Of a stretch of DNA of 64,000 bases, positions 1 through 9,867 are shown piece by piece (position 1 is the stretch's first letter; each line of letters begins with the position of its first letter). Under the pieces are notes generated by a model. That model had not been told where the DNA came from. It searched no databases and saw nothing but the letters and a program-made list of their open reading frames with translations. The translations under genes and the position numbers were made by a program. This DNA is from Niebla homalea (lineage: Eukaryota > Ascomycota > Lecanoromycetes > Lecanorales > Ramalinaceae). The stretch spans positions 62,001 through 126,000 of the forward strand of contig JAHGAU010000031.1 in NCBI GenBank assembly GCA_019925105.1, in the 5' to 3' direction.

Positions 1-1469
1 TGCCAGGATAATCAACAGCGTGTAGGATCCGGCCATCTTCCTTGCAAGCGACAGCACAATCGCAACGCTGCAAGTCAACAGTCGCGGCAGGAATCTAATA
101 TACCTATTGTCGACCTTCATCGTCCCGGGCCTATCAAGGTTCCGCGAAAGGAGGGCAAGAATGATCTGACAGATGACAACGACAGCCAATGAAATTCCCA
201 CCGGCTGAGAACATGAAATCTTGAAGCTGCCGTTCCTTGGTTTCGTGTGGTTGTGATGCGGGGGTTAGCTTGTTGGTGAGTTCATGATGGTTGCTTTCGT
301 CCGGGAGCGCATTCACGTATGTGTATTGGCGATGATGAAGAGGATGGAGACCCCAAGAATGAGAGTTGAATGGAACATGACGACATGAGTGCTACAGCAG
401 GTGTTAGTAGAGTTGATATTGAAGGAGGTGAAGCATGGATGAGGGGAGAAGGCACGTTAACCATGCCTCGGCCCTCCACCACTGCCGCTTGACTGGATGT
501 ACGAATCTGCGAGCATGATCTCGATTGAAGTACAGCGCCCTGAGTGAGTAATAGATGCAGAGAGCGAGAATGCGGTGCCACAGTGCTCACTCAAGCCACG
601 ACCCAAAGGATTGCCGCGGATCAAGTTCAGTACATTTTCACCCAAGATGATGATGCAAAAGTCCCGAATCCGCTCTACCCAGTGATCTTTGATCGTCCGG
701 TCTGGCGCGTTCCTCACAGAAGAAGTGATCAAAGTAAGGTGTAGGCAGCAGGGCCTGGATCGCGAATCCGCCAGCGACCGCGACAAAGATCATGGCTGCT
801 TTACCCGGATATTCCAACGAGAAGGATCCGATCCAGAGGGCAATGACTGGCCCGGCAACAGCGATCCGGACCATCAGAGGTCCGCGCAAGGAGTGTATGA
901 AAAGAGCACAGACAGCTTCAATGGCGATGAGGGTGGCCCGAGCGATCAGGTAGATGGACAGGGCAATGTTATCCTGAGGTTCATCTTGGGTGAAGATATA
1001 GCCAGCGTTGTTGCCATAAAGCATGGCCAGGATAAGGATCCAGAGGATGAACAAGCTTTCGATCATGTCATTGGTAGCATATTTGCTCATGAATCCCAGC
1101 AGAAACTTCCATAGGCGCCATGCGATCAGGAAAAGGATGATGAAGTTGCCTAGGGCTTGGCCAATCGAGGCATCGGATTCGGGACTGTAAGCTTCTTCCG
1201 AGAAGGTCTCGGGTAAATGACCAATGATGCCGACCCAGATCAGGTCAATGAAGAGCTCGAAGCGACGTTTCTCCACGATTGGGTTGTAGATGGGGACGCT
1301 TTGCGAGGCAGTTGACACGGTACTTTCGTTGCTGATTACGTGATGAGTGGGTAGACTGTCATTGAGCTGGAAGAATGGTCCTTCTGAAGGGGGCTCGGCG
1401 ATGCGCGGACGCTTGAACAGTGCATGTCGCTCGTTGTGGGTCTCTTCGGCGTCGACGAGGGTGGTGGTC
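1..1469 (-). CDS. LtrA-like (low temperature requirement A) multi-pass membrane protein, partial
   Basis: The protein has the family's opening signature RRFELFIDLIWVGIIGH (about 1200-1275) and the later signature DHWVERIRDFCIIILGE (about 630-680), separated and followed by many hydrophobic helices. Further hydrophobic segments (VMFHSTLILGVSILFIIAN near 330-390, PVGISLAVVVICQIILALL near 135-190) run to the left edge, so the 3' end of the gene is missing. The main frame is open up to 1469 with no in-frame ATG; a possible acceptor TAG sits at 1470-1472, so the first exon lies further upstream. Frames switch near 690-720, around 550-580 and around 200-310. The last two may be introns; at the first I see no plausible splice pair. 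Fungal LtrA-like proteins are integral membrane proteins of unknown biochemical role. Family call is good; exon structure is unresolved. Confidence 0.72.
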
Positions 1470-2634
1470 CTATGGGGCAGTTATCCGACTGCCATTATAG
1501 TGATGTTGGATTTTCAGCGCTCGTCATTCATGGAAAAGACGTAGCATCAAGCGAACTCCCGCACCGACTTCTTTCTAATTGCACGCTCTGAACGCTCCAA
1601 ACAACGACGTGAAGGTTCAATAAAGCAAAAGCCGGCAATGATGAAGTAGAGCAGAAGAGGAGAGGGACAGAGATGATGATGTATATCTTGGCCAACTCCA
1701 CTCTCCAGACTCAGAAAACATGGAACGCGACCAGTAGGGAACAGGAGATTAACATTTGCACCGAAGCTTTGACCATCATATTGGGCTGGCGCCATGGAGG
1801 ATGATGTGGTATTGGTACGTGGCAGATCGCCAGATCAGAGGACGTCGGACGATGTTAGACGATGTTTGGTTTAGCTGCCGTGCGCCGTTGTCAACCTCAG
1901 ACCCTCAGCATCGCAGTATCTTCCAGGTAAGGCTAGTTGCACGAGCATCACTTGTTTTCATTGGTATAATGTGAGACTCGAGGCGAGATATATGGACAGG
2001 TGGTCCTTTGATCCATTGGAAGCTGACTGGTGTTGTTCCTCACCTCATAACTGCTCGAGCACCTCAGCTTCAATGCAGTGAGACTTATATTGTTGTTCGT
2101 TATTATCCTGGAGCTTTACGAGCTGACATTCAGTAGAAATGAGAAAAAAAGAAAAGAGGAAAGACCGAGGGACCGAGGCGGACGACCCCTCGGACATTAT
2201 GACGAGATTGCATTCTCGGGGCGGCTCCTCAAATTCGCCGAAAGCCTTGGCATATTCGACTTCTCGATTCATCACCAAATCTGGGGATCCCAAATCTGGG
2301 GATACCAAATCTTCCATCTCAAACACCGACATGCGACTGCAACTACGTGTTTGGCTTCATCAGACTTCACTTCAAAAGTACTGGACTAATAAGGCTTTGC
2401 TTCCTTAGTTCAGTCCGCGTACTTGATTGGCTCAGTAACAGTCAATAAGAGACGACATCGTCCATAGCTTGTGGTTCAAGAGCCAACATTCCACATAAAG
2501 TCGCCTTTGTTCTTGCAGTGCCATCACCTGCGACGTGAAGACACCTCATGCAGAGAGCGTGCCGCTCCGCCGACCGGCATCTGACATTCTCACATAGCCA
2601 GGCACTATTGCAGAGTACCAGAGGGGAACAAGCC
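1470..2634. other. intergenic, no gene seen
   Basis: Upstream region of the LtrA-like gene, which probably contains its missing first exon and promoter. Several short open frames exist on both strands but none has recognisable domains or consistent splice signals. A small local repeat (AAATCTGGGGAT twice, 2277-2304) is the only structure noticed. Confidence 0.5.
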
Positions 2635-3739
2635 CTAGATTTTCTTGAATATCAGCAGAACGCACCCCGTCCCCACCACGAGGTCCTCCCTCCCTAATAC
2701 CTTCCGTATATCATTCATCGCCCTGACTACAACATCGTCATCCGTCCCTACAAGCTCAGGATGCGCCTTCCGCCACCTGAACACCATACTGGTTGTTCCC
2801 AAACTCTTCCCCAGCTCCTCCAGCCTAAGATGTTTGTCACCCAGGAAAAATTCCTTGTCCGACCCCAATTGGCCATCAACGTTCTTTTCCGTTCTTGAGA
2901 AAGAGCCGTCTTGATCTGAAAAGCCCGGCACTGGCGGGGAAAGATTCCAAGGAAGTGTCATATCGGAATACCCAATCCGGCACGACCGATTGCCGTCAGC
3001 GTCGAACGGTGCGAGGTCCTCTTTCTCCAGCCGGTCGAAGATGGCCTGTACAGCTGAAGAATTGGGCGTTGAAGGGTCTAGCCATCCCCTTATCACGTCA
3101 GCCATTTGCTAAAGAGTCAGCAGCGATTAAATTGCAATAGGATGCAGAAACAAGAATAAGAGCGAGGATCATAAACACACGTACGACAAAATGAGTGCTG
3201 CTGGCACCAAAGAGCCACTGTCCCATTCTTCCTCAACGCTTTGCCCGCTGCTGGCCAGAATTTGGTCATGTCGAACCAATGCGCCTACTCAAGGATCAGA
3301 CGGTGAACGATTTCTCCCTCTAGGAATACTCGCAGAACCAGAAGTAAAGAAAAGTTTCACGTACTGCCATTCCTGCCGTGATCACATCCACCTCGCCCTC
3401 TCTGCCTTGCAGTACCACGTCCTCAGCCATTCCATTCTCCCACACAATCTTCCCCCCCGACTTGGTTTCAGACCCAACATCCTTACTCAGCTGCCTCGCC
3501 ATCTCGATCATACCCTCGCTTGGATCAATCCCCCATGCACGATCAAAGTGCTTGGCCAATGGGCGAGTCGCGTTACCAGGACCACATCCTAGATCCACCA
3601 GATCCCCAAATCGACTTCCTGTCGGATCGTGAGAACGCAAGATCAGGTCATACAGCCTATCATGATACAAGGTACGGCCAGCGACGTAGGCTTGCGCCTG
3701 CGTCGCCGTGTATGCTTTGAATACCTTTTCTTCCGCCAT
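2635..3739 (-). CDS. class I SAM-dependent methyltransferase, TMT1/CRG1-like
   Basis: Exon 1 (3365-3739) starts MAEEKVFKAYTATQAQAYVA and carries the SAM-binding motif I LVDLGCGPGNATRPLA, an acidic loop (WGIDPSEGMIEMAR) and ends GMA before a GTACGT donor (3359-3364). The next exon begins at 3284 after a TAG acceptor and restores the family motif AHWFDMTKFWPAAGKALRKNG, typical of trans-aconitate-methyltransferase-like (TMT1/CRG1) fungal enzymes. The C-terminal exon covers about 2635-3105 and ends VLLIFKKI. The second splice (donor near 3179-3185, acceptor near 3108-3115) does not join in frame in an obvious way, so its exact position is uncertain. The enzyme would methylate a small carboxylic or other small-molecule substrate in the cytosol; the substrate is not shown by the sequence. 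Confidence 0.85.
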
Positions 3740-5167
3740 GCTATCTGTGATGACTTCCTTTCGAGATGTTGAAAGACCAGTAATTCAACCGCAGGATTCA
3801 GTTCAACGCGTGTCTCCAAAAGCCGTATGAGTCACGACTCAGCTCGGGTTTTTCCTGGTGGGCGGCAACTTGAGCCGGTAAATCGCTCAATGTAGAGTCA
3901 ATTACTGCATCCAATTGGGTAGGCGATTATTGCATACACTACTACTGTGTTTTGTACGTTCTGTAAGACCATATGCCTTGCCGCGCTTCCACCACTTCTT
4001 CTTCGTCTTGCGCTCTCGAATCAAGCTACTCAATAACATTCTCTTGTGTACCCTCCTCATTAACCCTCCCAATTCCTTCTTCCTCTTCGCCCCACTCTTC
4101 CACTACCGTCTCCCCCGTTTGCTCATCATTATCGACGCGCCTAACAGTGGGCCCATCCTCCACCTGCATCCTCCCTACCACGGATCTTTGCGCCTCACTC
4201 ACAAGGGGACCCCCTCCTCAACCACTGTGCTTCCCGTGATACCCGTCATCTCGATACTGCCGCCGCCGCCGCCATCCTCGGTAGTAGTCAGCATCAACCC
4301 CCTTATCATATGGATCCTTCCTCCTCGTGCCCCCCTCGCTTGGGGCGAAAAGCGTTGAGAACGCGATGATCCGCCGTCGCAATCTCCTTTTCCCTCTTCA
4401 TCCTCATGGTTCCCCATTGACCCGGGTGTTTGGGTGGCAGACGAGCCGAGTGGGAAGGGCGCCCTGCAGGGGAAGCCAGCCGCGAGACCTTCGACAGCAA
4501 GGGGGGGGGTTTCAACACGGGGAGCGAGGTCAGCACGACGGGCGCTGGTGAGGTGACGACTTCTTCTTCTTCTTCTTCTGCTGCTGCTGCGGCTTGGAAA
4601 GCGCACTTCATGTCGTGGCGACACGGTGGATAGATCTATAAGAGCAACTACCTACGATGTAAAGCAGTTTCGTGGTGTAGACGCGCCGTGATTTTGCTTT
4701 CCTGCGAGTCCCTTGCCTTGCCTTGCCTTCCCTTCCCCTCCCCTTACCTGTCCTGCCCTTCGCTCTTATCCTCCTGTTCCAGGCTGTTTCTCGGCGAATG
4801 GGACCATGGTTCGGTTTGGAGGAAAGGGGGGGGGATGCTGACTGACTCCCTGACTGACTGCCTTTTGGGGGAAAGGAGAGGGGGGTTGGCCCAGTTGGGT
4901 CGAGATTGGGACGGTGGATGGCGAGGGCACTGTCGTGTTTGATTGATTGATTGTCATCATGGAGGCCATCTCATTCTCAATAATGGGATGGGATGGATAG
5001 ATATTGGATTCCCGGATTGAAAGAGTAAATGCTGGGAACGGAGACGAGGAAAGGTGGTAAACAAAAACGGCTTGATGATGTTGGTACACGTAAGTAAGTC
5101 AGATCGACCGACTTTCTCCGAAAGAAAAATGCACTCGAAACGCCTGAAGCTATGTCCCTCACCCTGA
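3740..5167. other. intergenic, low-complexity
   Basis: Region between two minus-strand genes. It is rich in simple sequence: CCTTGCCTTGCC-type pyrimidine repeats near 4710-4760, a G9 run near 4501-4509, TTC and CTG triplet runs near 4561-4590, and GACT repeats near 4840-4860. It holds one possible disrupted low-complexity reading frame (4026-4611, listed separately). Confidence 0.5.
4026..4611 (-). pseudogene. possible low-complexity acidic protein broken at two homopolymers
   Basis: From the ATG at 4611 (MKCAFQ followed by Ala and Glu runs) a reading frame runs to the C/G homopolymer at about 4501-4509, where coding-like sequence continues in another frame (AVEGLAAGFPCRAPF onward, then GGRIHMIRGLMLTTTEDG). 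Near 4204-4208, a G5 run, the frame shifts again into an acidic stretch ending EEWGEEEEGIGRVNEEGTQ and a TAG at 4026-4028. Length changes in the two homopolymers would give one frame of roughly 190 codons. This may be a real frameshifted gene, an assembly error, or chance in GC-rich low-complexity DNA. No family is recognised. Confidence 0.2.
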
Positions 5168-8083
5168 TCAGTACACTTTCCTCCTCTCCTTCCCCCTGCC
5201 TCCCGCCACCACATCAACAACAACATGATCCACCTCATTCCCGTCCTCATCCTCCTCCTCCTCCTCCTCCACGGGCGCAGGTGTCTTCCTCCTCTCGGTC
5301 CTCCGCCTCGGCCGCCTCACGCGGGATCGACTGATGTTACTCGCGCTATCATCGGGCGCCAATTCACTGTGCCCATCCGCCCCGTCACCACCACCCCACT
5401 CACTCCCCGTCGCATCGCCATCGTCATCGGTGCCGCTCTCGCCTTCGACGGCCCAGACGCCGCAGCTCGCGGGGGTGCCCATGCGCGCATCCAACATGCT
5501 GACATTCGCGTGGGCCATGCTGCCCCGACGGCGCTGTGAGGCTTGAGCGAGGCCGGCACCGCGCTCGCGCAGGGCCGAGCGCACCACCTCGGCTTTCTGG
5601 TGCAGGGCTTCGAAGGCGTCCTCGAGCGCTTCCATGCCGAGATAGATCTCGCGCTCGACTTCTGCCAAGGTGGCGATCTCGGTTTCTTCGTCCAACGCGA
5701 CGGGGGCGCCGACGGAGGCTGGGGAGAAGCTGGGCGAGGATTGTTGTTGTGGCTGTTGTTGGCTTTGCCGTTGGAGACGTGTGACGAAAGGAGTGGGGCC
5801 GCGAGAGGGAGGAGTGTAGGGTGCAGTGGAACCACCGGCAGCAGCGGTCGAGGGGCGGTTGATGTAGTGGTTTGCGGGAGTGGGGCCACGGGATATGGTA
5901 TGGTTGGCAAAGCCAGGTGCGGCAGAGGTGGGGCGGCTGGGGTGAGTGGTGATGGTGTTTGGATTGGGGGATTCTTCGGCGCCGGAGCGCAGGAAACCGT
6001 CGAAGCGGCCAGAGGTGAGGATGTCCCATTCGTGATCGTTGACGGCAGCGAGAGTGGCGAGGGTGTTGTGGAGCTGAGGGTTGGAAAGGAGGTAGATGGC
6101 GGATTCTGGATCTCGTGGTGGCGTAGGAAGTCGGTAGAGACGTTGAATGGCGAGACCGGTCTTTTGGAGGAGGGAGGTAGGGTCTGGGATCAGTAGTGGC
6201 GTCGCTCTGCCATCTGCAGTAGGCGCAGCCGAGGCCGGACGAGTTGGTGCGACACCAAGGAGGGATTTGAGGATAGGGCGTTGGTCGGGTTCGAGGCGAG
6301 TGAGCATGGCGAAGGTCAGGGTTTCGTCGTCAACGTCCTGAGGAGGTGAGGTAGGGTTCTCGGGCTGAGTTTCGAGCCAACGATCAACGGTCTGTTTCGT
6401 CTTCCGCGACTGACGGATGTAATGGGCACGAAACTCTTCAGGGACATCGATATCGAGCTTCTGCATCGGTGCGACCTGCTCCGTCCGTGACAAGCCTGAC
6501 CCAAAGCTATTGAAGACGAAGGGAGGCCATTGGGGCAGCTCCTGTCGACCACACACGTATTCCAAAATCTCACCCCAGCTGACCCCCTGTTTCTCTTCCG
6601 TCTCTTGTCCGGATGTAGGCGAGGACTCGCATATCGAGCAAGTACACGACTCTGAGGATATGTCCCTTGCAAATACCGCCTCCAGTCGATCAAGCAAGCG
6701 TCGTGCTACTGATCGATATCCAGTAGCCACCGCAATGGATCCATTGCGAGAGATGACTTTCATATAATCGTCCAAGACATTATATAAGGGGGAGAAGAAT
6801 CTGTCTACTGCCGTCCCCGGTTGCGCCGTGGCTGTTGGTACAATTGAAGGCTGTGCTCCCAATATACCTCTCGGGACTTCTTGAGTGAGCCCACCATTCC
6901 TAATCAAATAGTCGACTCTAGGTGCAATCATCTCGGGGGGCGGAGGCGGAGGAGGAGGAGGTGGCATGGATGAATCCTCGAAAATGTCTGATTTGCCTCC
7001 AACTGAAAAGGCTGGCGTCTCCTTTCTGCTTGGTGGAAAATGTGGCTCAGAGGCGGTGGGAGTCTTGGGTTCTGAATCGGCATCGAGGGTGGAGGAGGAA
7101 AGTCGGTCAGCCTGAGGTGTGAATGGACGTAGGGTGTTTGGTTGATGTGGTGCGACGGATGTTGCGTCTGAGTCTGTAGATTCTGTAGGGGCCTCACTCT
7201 TTGCGCCAGGTGAATGGAGTGAAGAGGAAGAAATCTTACGAAAGCTTCTGTTTGATGCTGGATTGGATGCGGTGTCGTCTGTAACCTCGATGGTGACAGG
7301 CCTTGGTCTCAACCTGGATGGCGTGCCGGGCTTGGAGTTCCTGGCTGATGACGGCCCTGATCGACCTTCTTCCCTCGGACCTTCGCGTTGATGATTCCGG
7401 GATCTTGAAGACTCGGACTTTTCCAACTTGGGGACATCTCTTGAGCTTGAACTACGAGTCAGTCTTCTCTTGAGCTGCTCTGCCGCCTTCTGTAGATCCG
7501 TCTTCCTGCGCTCCACCTTGGGCTCCCGCTCTCGGTCTCGATCTCGCTCTCGCTCACGCTCCCGTTCTCGCTCTCGCTCTCGTTCCCGCTCTCGTTCCTG
7601 CTCAAGCTCTCGCTCCTCCATCTTTGCCTTGTCTTCCATGGTAGTTTCCGGTGGGCTTGGAGGTGCGACGCCGGTGCTCTTTCTTCGCTCCCTCGATCTG
7701 TCATCCCGCTCTTTGTTGCCTTGCTCAATATCGGTAGGATCAGGCGTATAGTAGCTGCTGACCCGTGGCCTGGCAACATTGTCTCGGCTTCCGACCGCCT
7801 CTTTGCTATGCGCCTTGGAGAATGAAGGGTAGGGGAGGCTAGTCTTGCTCGCTAGAGGTGAGTCTGACGGGGTGTTGCGGTCCGACCTTGTCTCTGGCAC
7901 TGATGCTCTGCGCTTGGTCGCGGGCGACAGAGTGGTGCTACTATGCTGAGGGGGTGTAGATGCCTTGTCTTTCTTGGTCTTGTGAGTCGAGCGTGAGGAC
8001 TTGTGACGGCGCTTTTGCTTGGGGCGCGGTGAGTCCTGATCCTTTTCCTCATCCCTCTCCTCTTTGGCTATCTTGGTAGGCAT
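5168..8083 (-). CDS. conserved 971-aa Pezizomycotina protein (often labelled putative 5-methylcytosine G/T mismatch glycosylase)
   Basis: Single-exon frame of 971 codons from ATG at 8083. The N-terminal half is basic and disordered (many KR, SR and RE pairs; an Arg-Glu repeat at about residues 158-187; a polyproline run near 375-385). The conserved core lies at about residues 420-560: VDRFFSPLYNVLDDYMKVIS, then NGSIAVATGYRSVARRLLDR, a Cys cluster SCTCSICESS and GVSWGEILEYVCGRQELPQW. I recall this core from ascomycete proteins carrying the automated name given above, but I see no helix-hairpin-helix or other glycosylase catalytic motif, so that function is not supported here. A second folded piece (EREIYLGMEALEDAFEALHQ, coiled coil) and an acidic tail follow. 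Composition suggests a nuclear protein. Gene reality is near certain; function unknown. Confidence 0.85.
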   Translation of the reverse strand: MPTKIAKEERDEEKDQDSPRPKQKRRHKSSRSTHKTKKDKASTPPQHSSTTLSPATKRRASVPETRSDRNTPSDSPLASKTSLPYPSFSKAHSKEAVGSRDNVARPRVSSYYTPDPTDIEQGNKERDDRSRERRKSTGVAPPSPPETTMEDKAKMEERELEQERERERERERERERERERDRDREREPKVERRKTDLQKAAEQLKRRLTRSSSSRDVPKLEKSESSRSRNHQREGPREEGRSGPSSARNSKPGTPSRLRPRPVTIEVTDDTASNPASNRSFRKISSSSLHSPGAKSEAPTESTDSDATSVAPHQPNTLRPFTPQADRLSSSTLDADSEPKTPTASEPHFPPSRKETPAFSVGGKSDIFEDSSMPPPPPPPPPPEMIAPRVDYLIRNGGLTQEVPRGILGAQPSIVPTATAQPGTAVDRFFSPLYNVLDDYMKVISRNGSIAVATGYRSVARRLLDRLEAVFARDISSESCTCSICESSPTSGQETEEKQGVSWGEILEYVCGRQELPQWPPFVFNSFGSGLSRTEQVAPMQKLDIDVPEEFRAHYIRQSRKTKQTVDRWLETQPENPTSPPQDVDDETLTFAMLTRLEPDQRPILKSLLGVAPTRPASAAPTADGRATPLLIPDPTSLLQKTGLAIQRLYRLPTPPRDPESAIYLLSNPQLHNTLATLAAVNDHEWDILTSGRFDGFLRSGAEESPNPNTITTHPSRPTSAAPGFANHTISRGPTPANHYINRPSTAAAGGSTAPYTPPSRGPTPFVTRLQRQSQQQPQQQSSPSFSPASVGAPVALDEETEIATLAEVEREIYLGMEALEDAFEALHQKAEVVRSALRERGAGLAQASQRRRGSMAHANVSMLDARMGTPASCGVWAVEGESGTDDDGDATGSEWGGGDGADGHSELAPDDSASNISRSRVRRPRRRTERRKTPAPVEEEEEEDEDGNEVDHVVVDVVAGGRGKERRKVY
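7528..7608 (-). repeat. hexanucleotide-type (GAGCGN)n repeat coding Arg-Glu
   Basis: On the + strand the stretch is a run of CTCG/CTCT hexamers; on the coding strand it encodes alternating Arg and Glu (about 15 pairs) and then Asp-Arg. It is inside the 971-aa protein and is likely length-variable between strains. Confidence 0.8.
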
Positions 8084-8876
8084 TTTGACTGGAAGGTGAA
8101 GGGGTCTGAAGGGTTTCAGACGGTAGATGGGTGAAGCTCTAGAGATGATTCACGGGCCGGCTATTCGACACTTGCTGGGTGCAGTCGCATTGGTTCGAAT
8201 AGGCTTTGTTGTTCATGTAGAGTCTATAAGCGAGAGGAGTTTGGTCCGTCCAGCTGCTCGAATATGCTGCTTGCTTCCTCTTTGCCTATCCAAGCCGTTT
8301 GGGCATTGGTGCATTAGCCTGGGCGGGCCGTAGGGACTCGGGACTTTTCGCACGATCTAGCAGGTCTCTACAGGTACCTCAGGCTTCGGGCGCACATAGG
8401 TGAAGGGTAGGCAGTCATGAAATGAAGATGGACAGGGATGGAGCTGTAGGATGCCCAGCTTGTGAGACTGGAATCCTGGCGCTAAGAATAGAGTGGAAGT
8501 TATTGCAGATTCGTATTACTGGTCTGCCGTAATCATGTTTTCTTGGCAACAGTCAATCATTAATATTGTCACGAAAGCAGTACAAAAGGTGTGGCATTAT
8601 TCCCTTTCTGCCAATGCTTACATGATAGGGTATGGACTCATCACTTGAAATGCCCAAAATCAACACCAAATTGTACAGCAACATCTCGAATACTGATGGC
8701 ACAATGAATCGCTTCCCTTTTTATCTTTTGCATAAGTTATCCCTTCCTTAATCTTCGCTTTACAGTTTGTGACTGCACAAATCAAACGTCCTTCTCCTCC
8801 TACCATGATTCTCCATCCACACTAGTCAGGCTCTGAGCAGAGCTATGTACATTCAACCAAGGCAATGACCCTTACT
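8084..8876. other. intergenic, no gene seen
   Basis: Lies between the 5' end of the 971-aa protein gene and the 3' end of the secreted Ser/Thr-rich protein gene, both on the minus strand. It should contain the promoter of the former and the terminator of the latter. No RNA gene or repeat was recognised. A GGTTCGAATAG string near 8190 resembles a B box but has no tRNA-like context. Confidence 0.5.
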
Positions 8877-9867
8877 CTACCAGCCATTCGCTCGCTTCAT
8901 TTTCTTCTCCGAAACGGTCGATGGCCCTGTTGTAGAAGCCGAAGTCGTCACTGACGTTGTGTCGGTAGCATCAGTGCTTGTTGGATCGGTGTAGGTAGGA
9001 TCCGTGCTGCCTGCAGTGTCACCAGTGCTATCACCAGTGCTATCTCCAGTTGTATCGCCAGTGGTATCTTCAGTGATTTCAGTATTGGTCGTCGGAGACT
9101 TCTGCGTGACTGGTGTGATCTTACCCGTCGTTGATTGCTGGCTGTACTTCTCCACCATGGAGCATAGATTGGCGAAGTCTTGGGGCGAACTTTGGGCCAT
9201 GTGCGTGCTAAAGGAAGGGAGCAGGAGTCAGTAAAGCATTACTGAGCGGCTCGCATATGAATGAAGAATGAAGAATAACGAGTCAAGGTACGAGAAGGGC
9301 AAAATGGAAGTTGTGAACCTACTGCCACGACTGCCGCTTCTCCACCTGTCGTTTTTCCGTTGCTCCTGTTGGCGATGTCAAGGAAGCGCTGGACGTGGGT
9401 GTTAAACCAGTGGGTAAGGTCGATCCAATGGCACCAGTTGAATCAGTGGCATCGGTCGAGTCCGTGGTCTCGCCCGTGTCACTAGGATTGGTGTTGGTGG
9501 TCGACAACTTCTGGCTTAATGGCATCAACGATGGATTCGAAGAAGGAGAGCCCAGGCTGGCAGAGGCACAGGCTGCAAGAAGCCCACCGCCGTCCATCAA
9601 CTTGTAGTTGCTATTGTCACTGGTGGTGCCGCTGGTTGTGCTCTTTTGGGATGTTTTGCCCTGAGTATTGCCGGAGGTATCACCCAGACTACCCGTACTG
9701 GTGGTGGCGGTGCTGCTGGGCAAGGTGGCGCCGGTACCGCTGGTCAAGGGGTCGGCCTGACGACGTTGGAACATGCGTGAGGGTGCCTCCGCGCCATCCA
9801 CGACTGGATGAGAAAGAATGGAGGGGATGAAAGGGAGCGCTAAGACAACGAGGGTAGAGAGATGCAT
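8877..9867 (-). CDS. secreted Ser/Thr-rich protein with dibasic (KR) sites
   Basis: Exon 1 is 9323-9867 and exon 2 is 8877-9207; the intron (9208-9322) has donor GTAGGT and acceptor TTTAG and joins in frame (291 aa). ATG at 9867 starts a good signal peptide, MHLSTLVVLALPFIPSILSH. The mature part is dominated by Ser, Thr, Gly and Asp with short repeats (TTGDSTGDSTGDTAGST; DSTDATDSTGAIGS). Four KR or RR sites suit Kex2-type processing: MFQRRQ near the N-terminus, two closely spaced EKRQ at the exon junction and KMKRANGW at the C-terminus. A short non-repetitive core, MAQSSPQDFANLCSMVEKYS, follows the junction. Likely an O-glycosylated wall-associated or secreted protein. No named family recognised. 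The splice is well supported because both exons share composition and phase. Confidence 0.75.

Noticed and set aside
8185..8200. tRNA gene suggested by GGTTCGAATAG
   Set aside because: No acceptor stem, A box or cloverleaf can be formed around it.
9319..9360. Mating pheromone precursor suggested by repeated EKRQ
   Set aside because: No repeated mature peptide unit and no match to the alpha-type WCxxxGQxC pattern or to a CaaX end.
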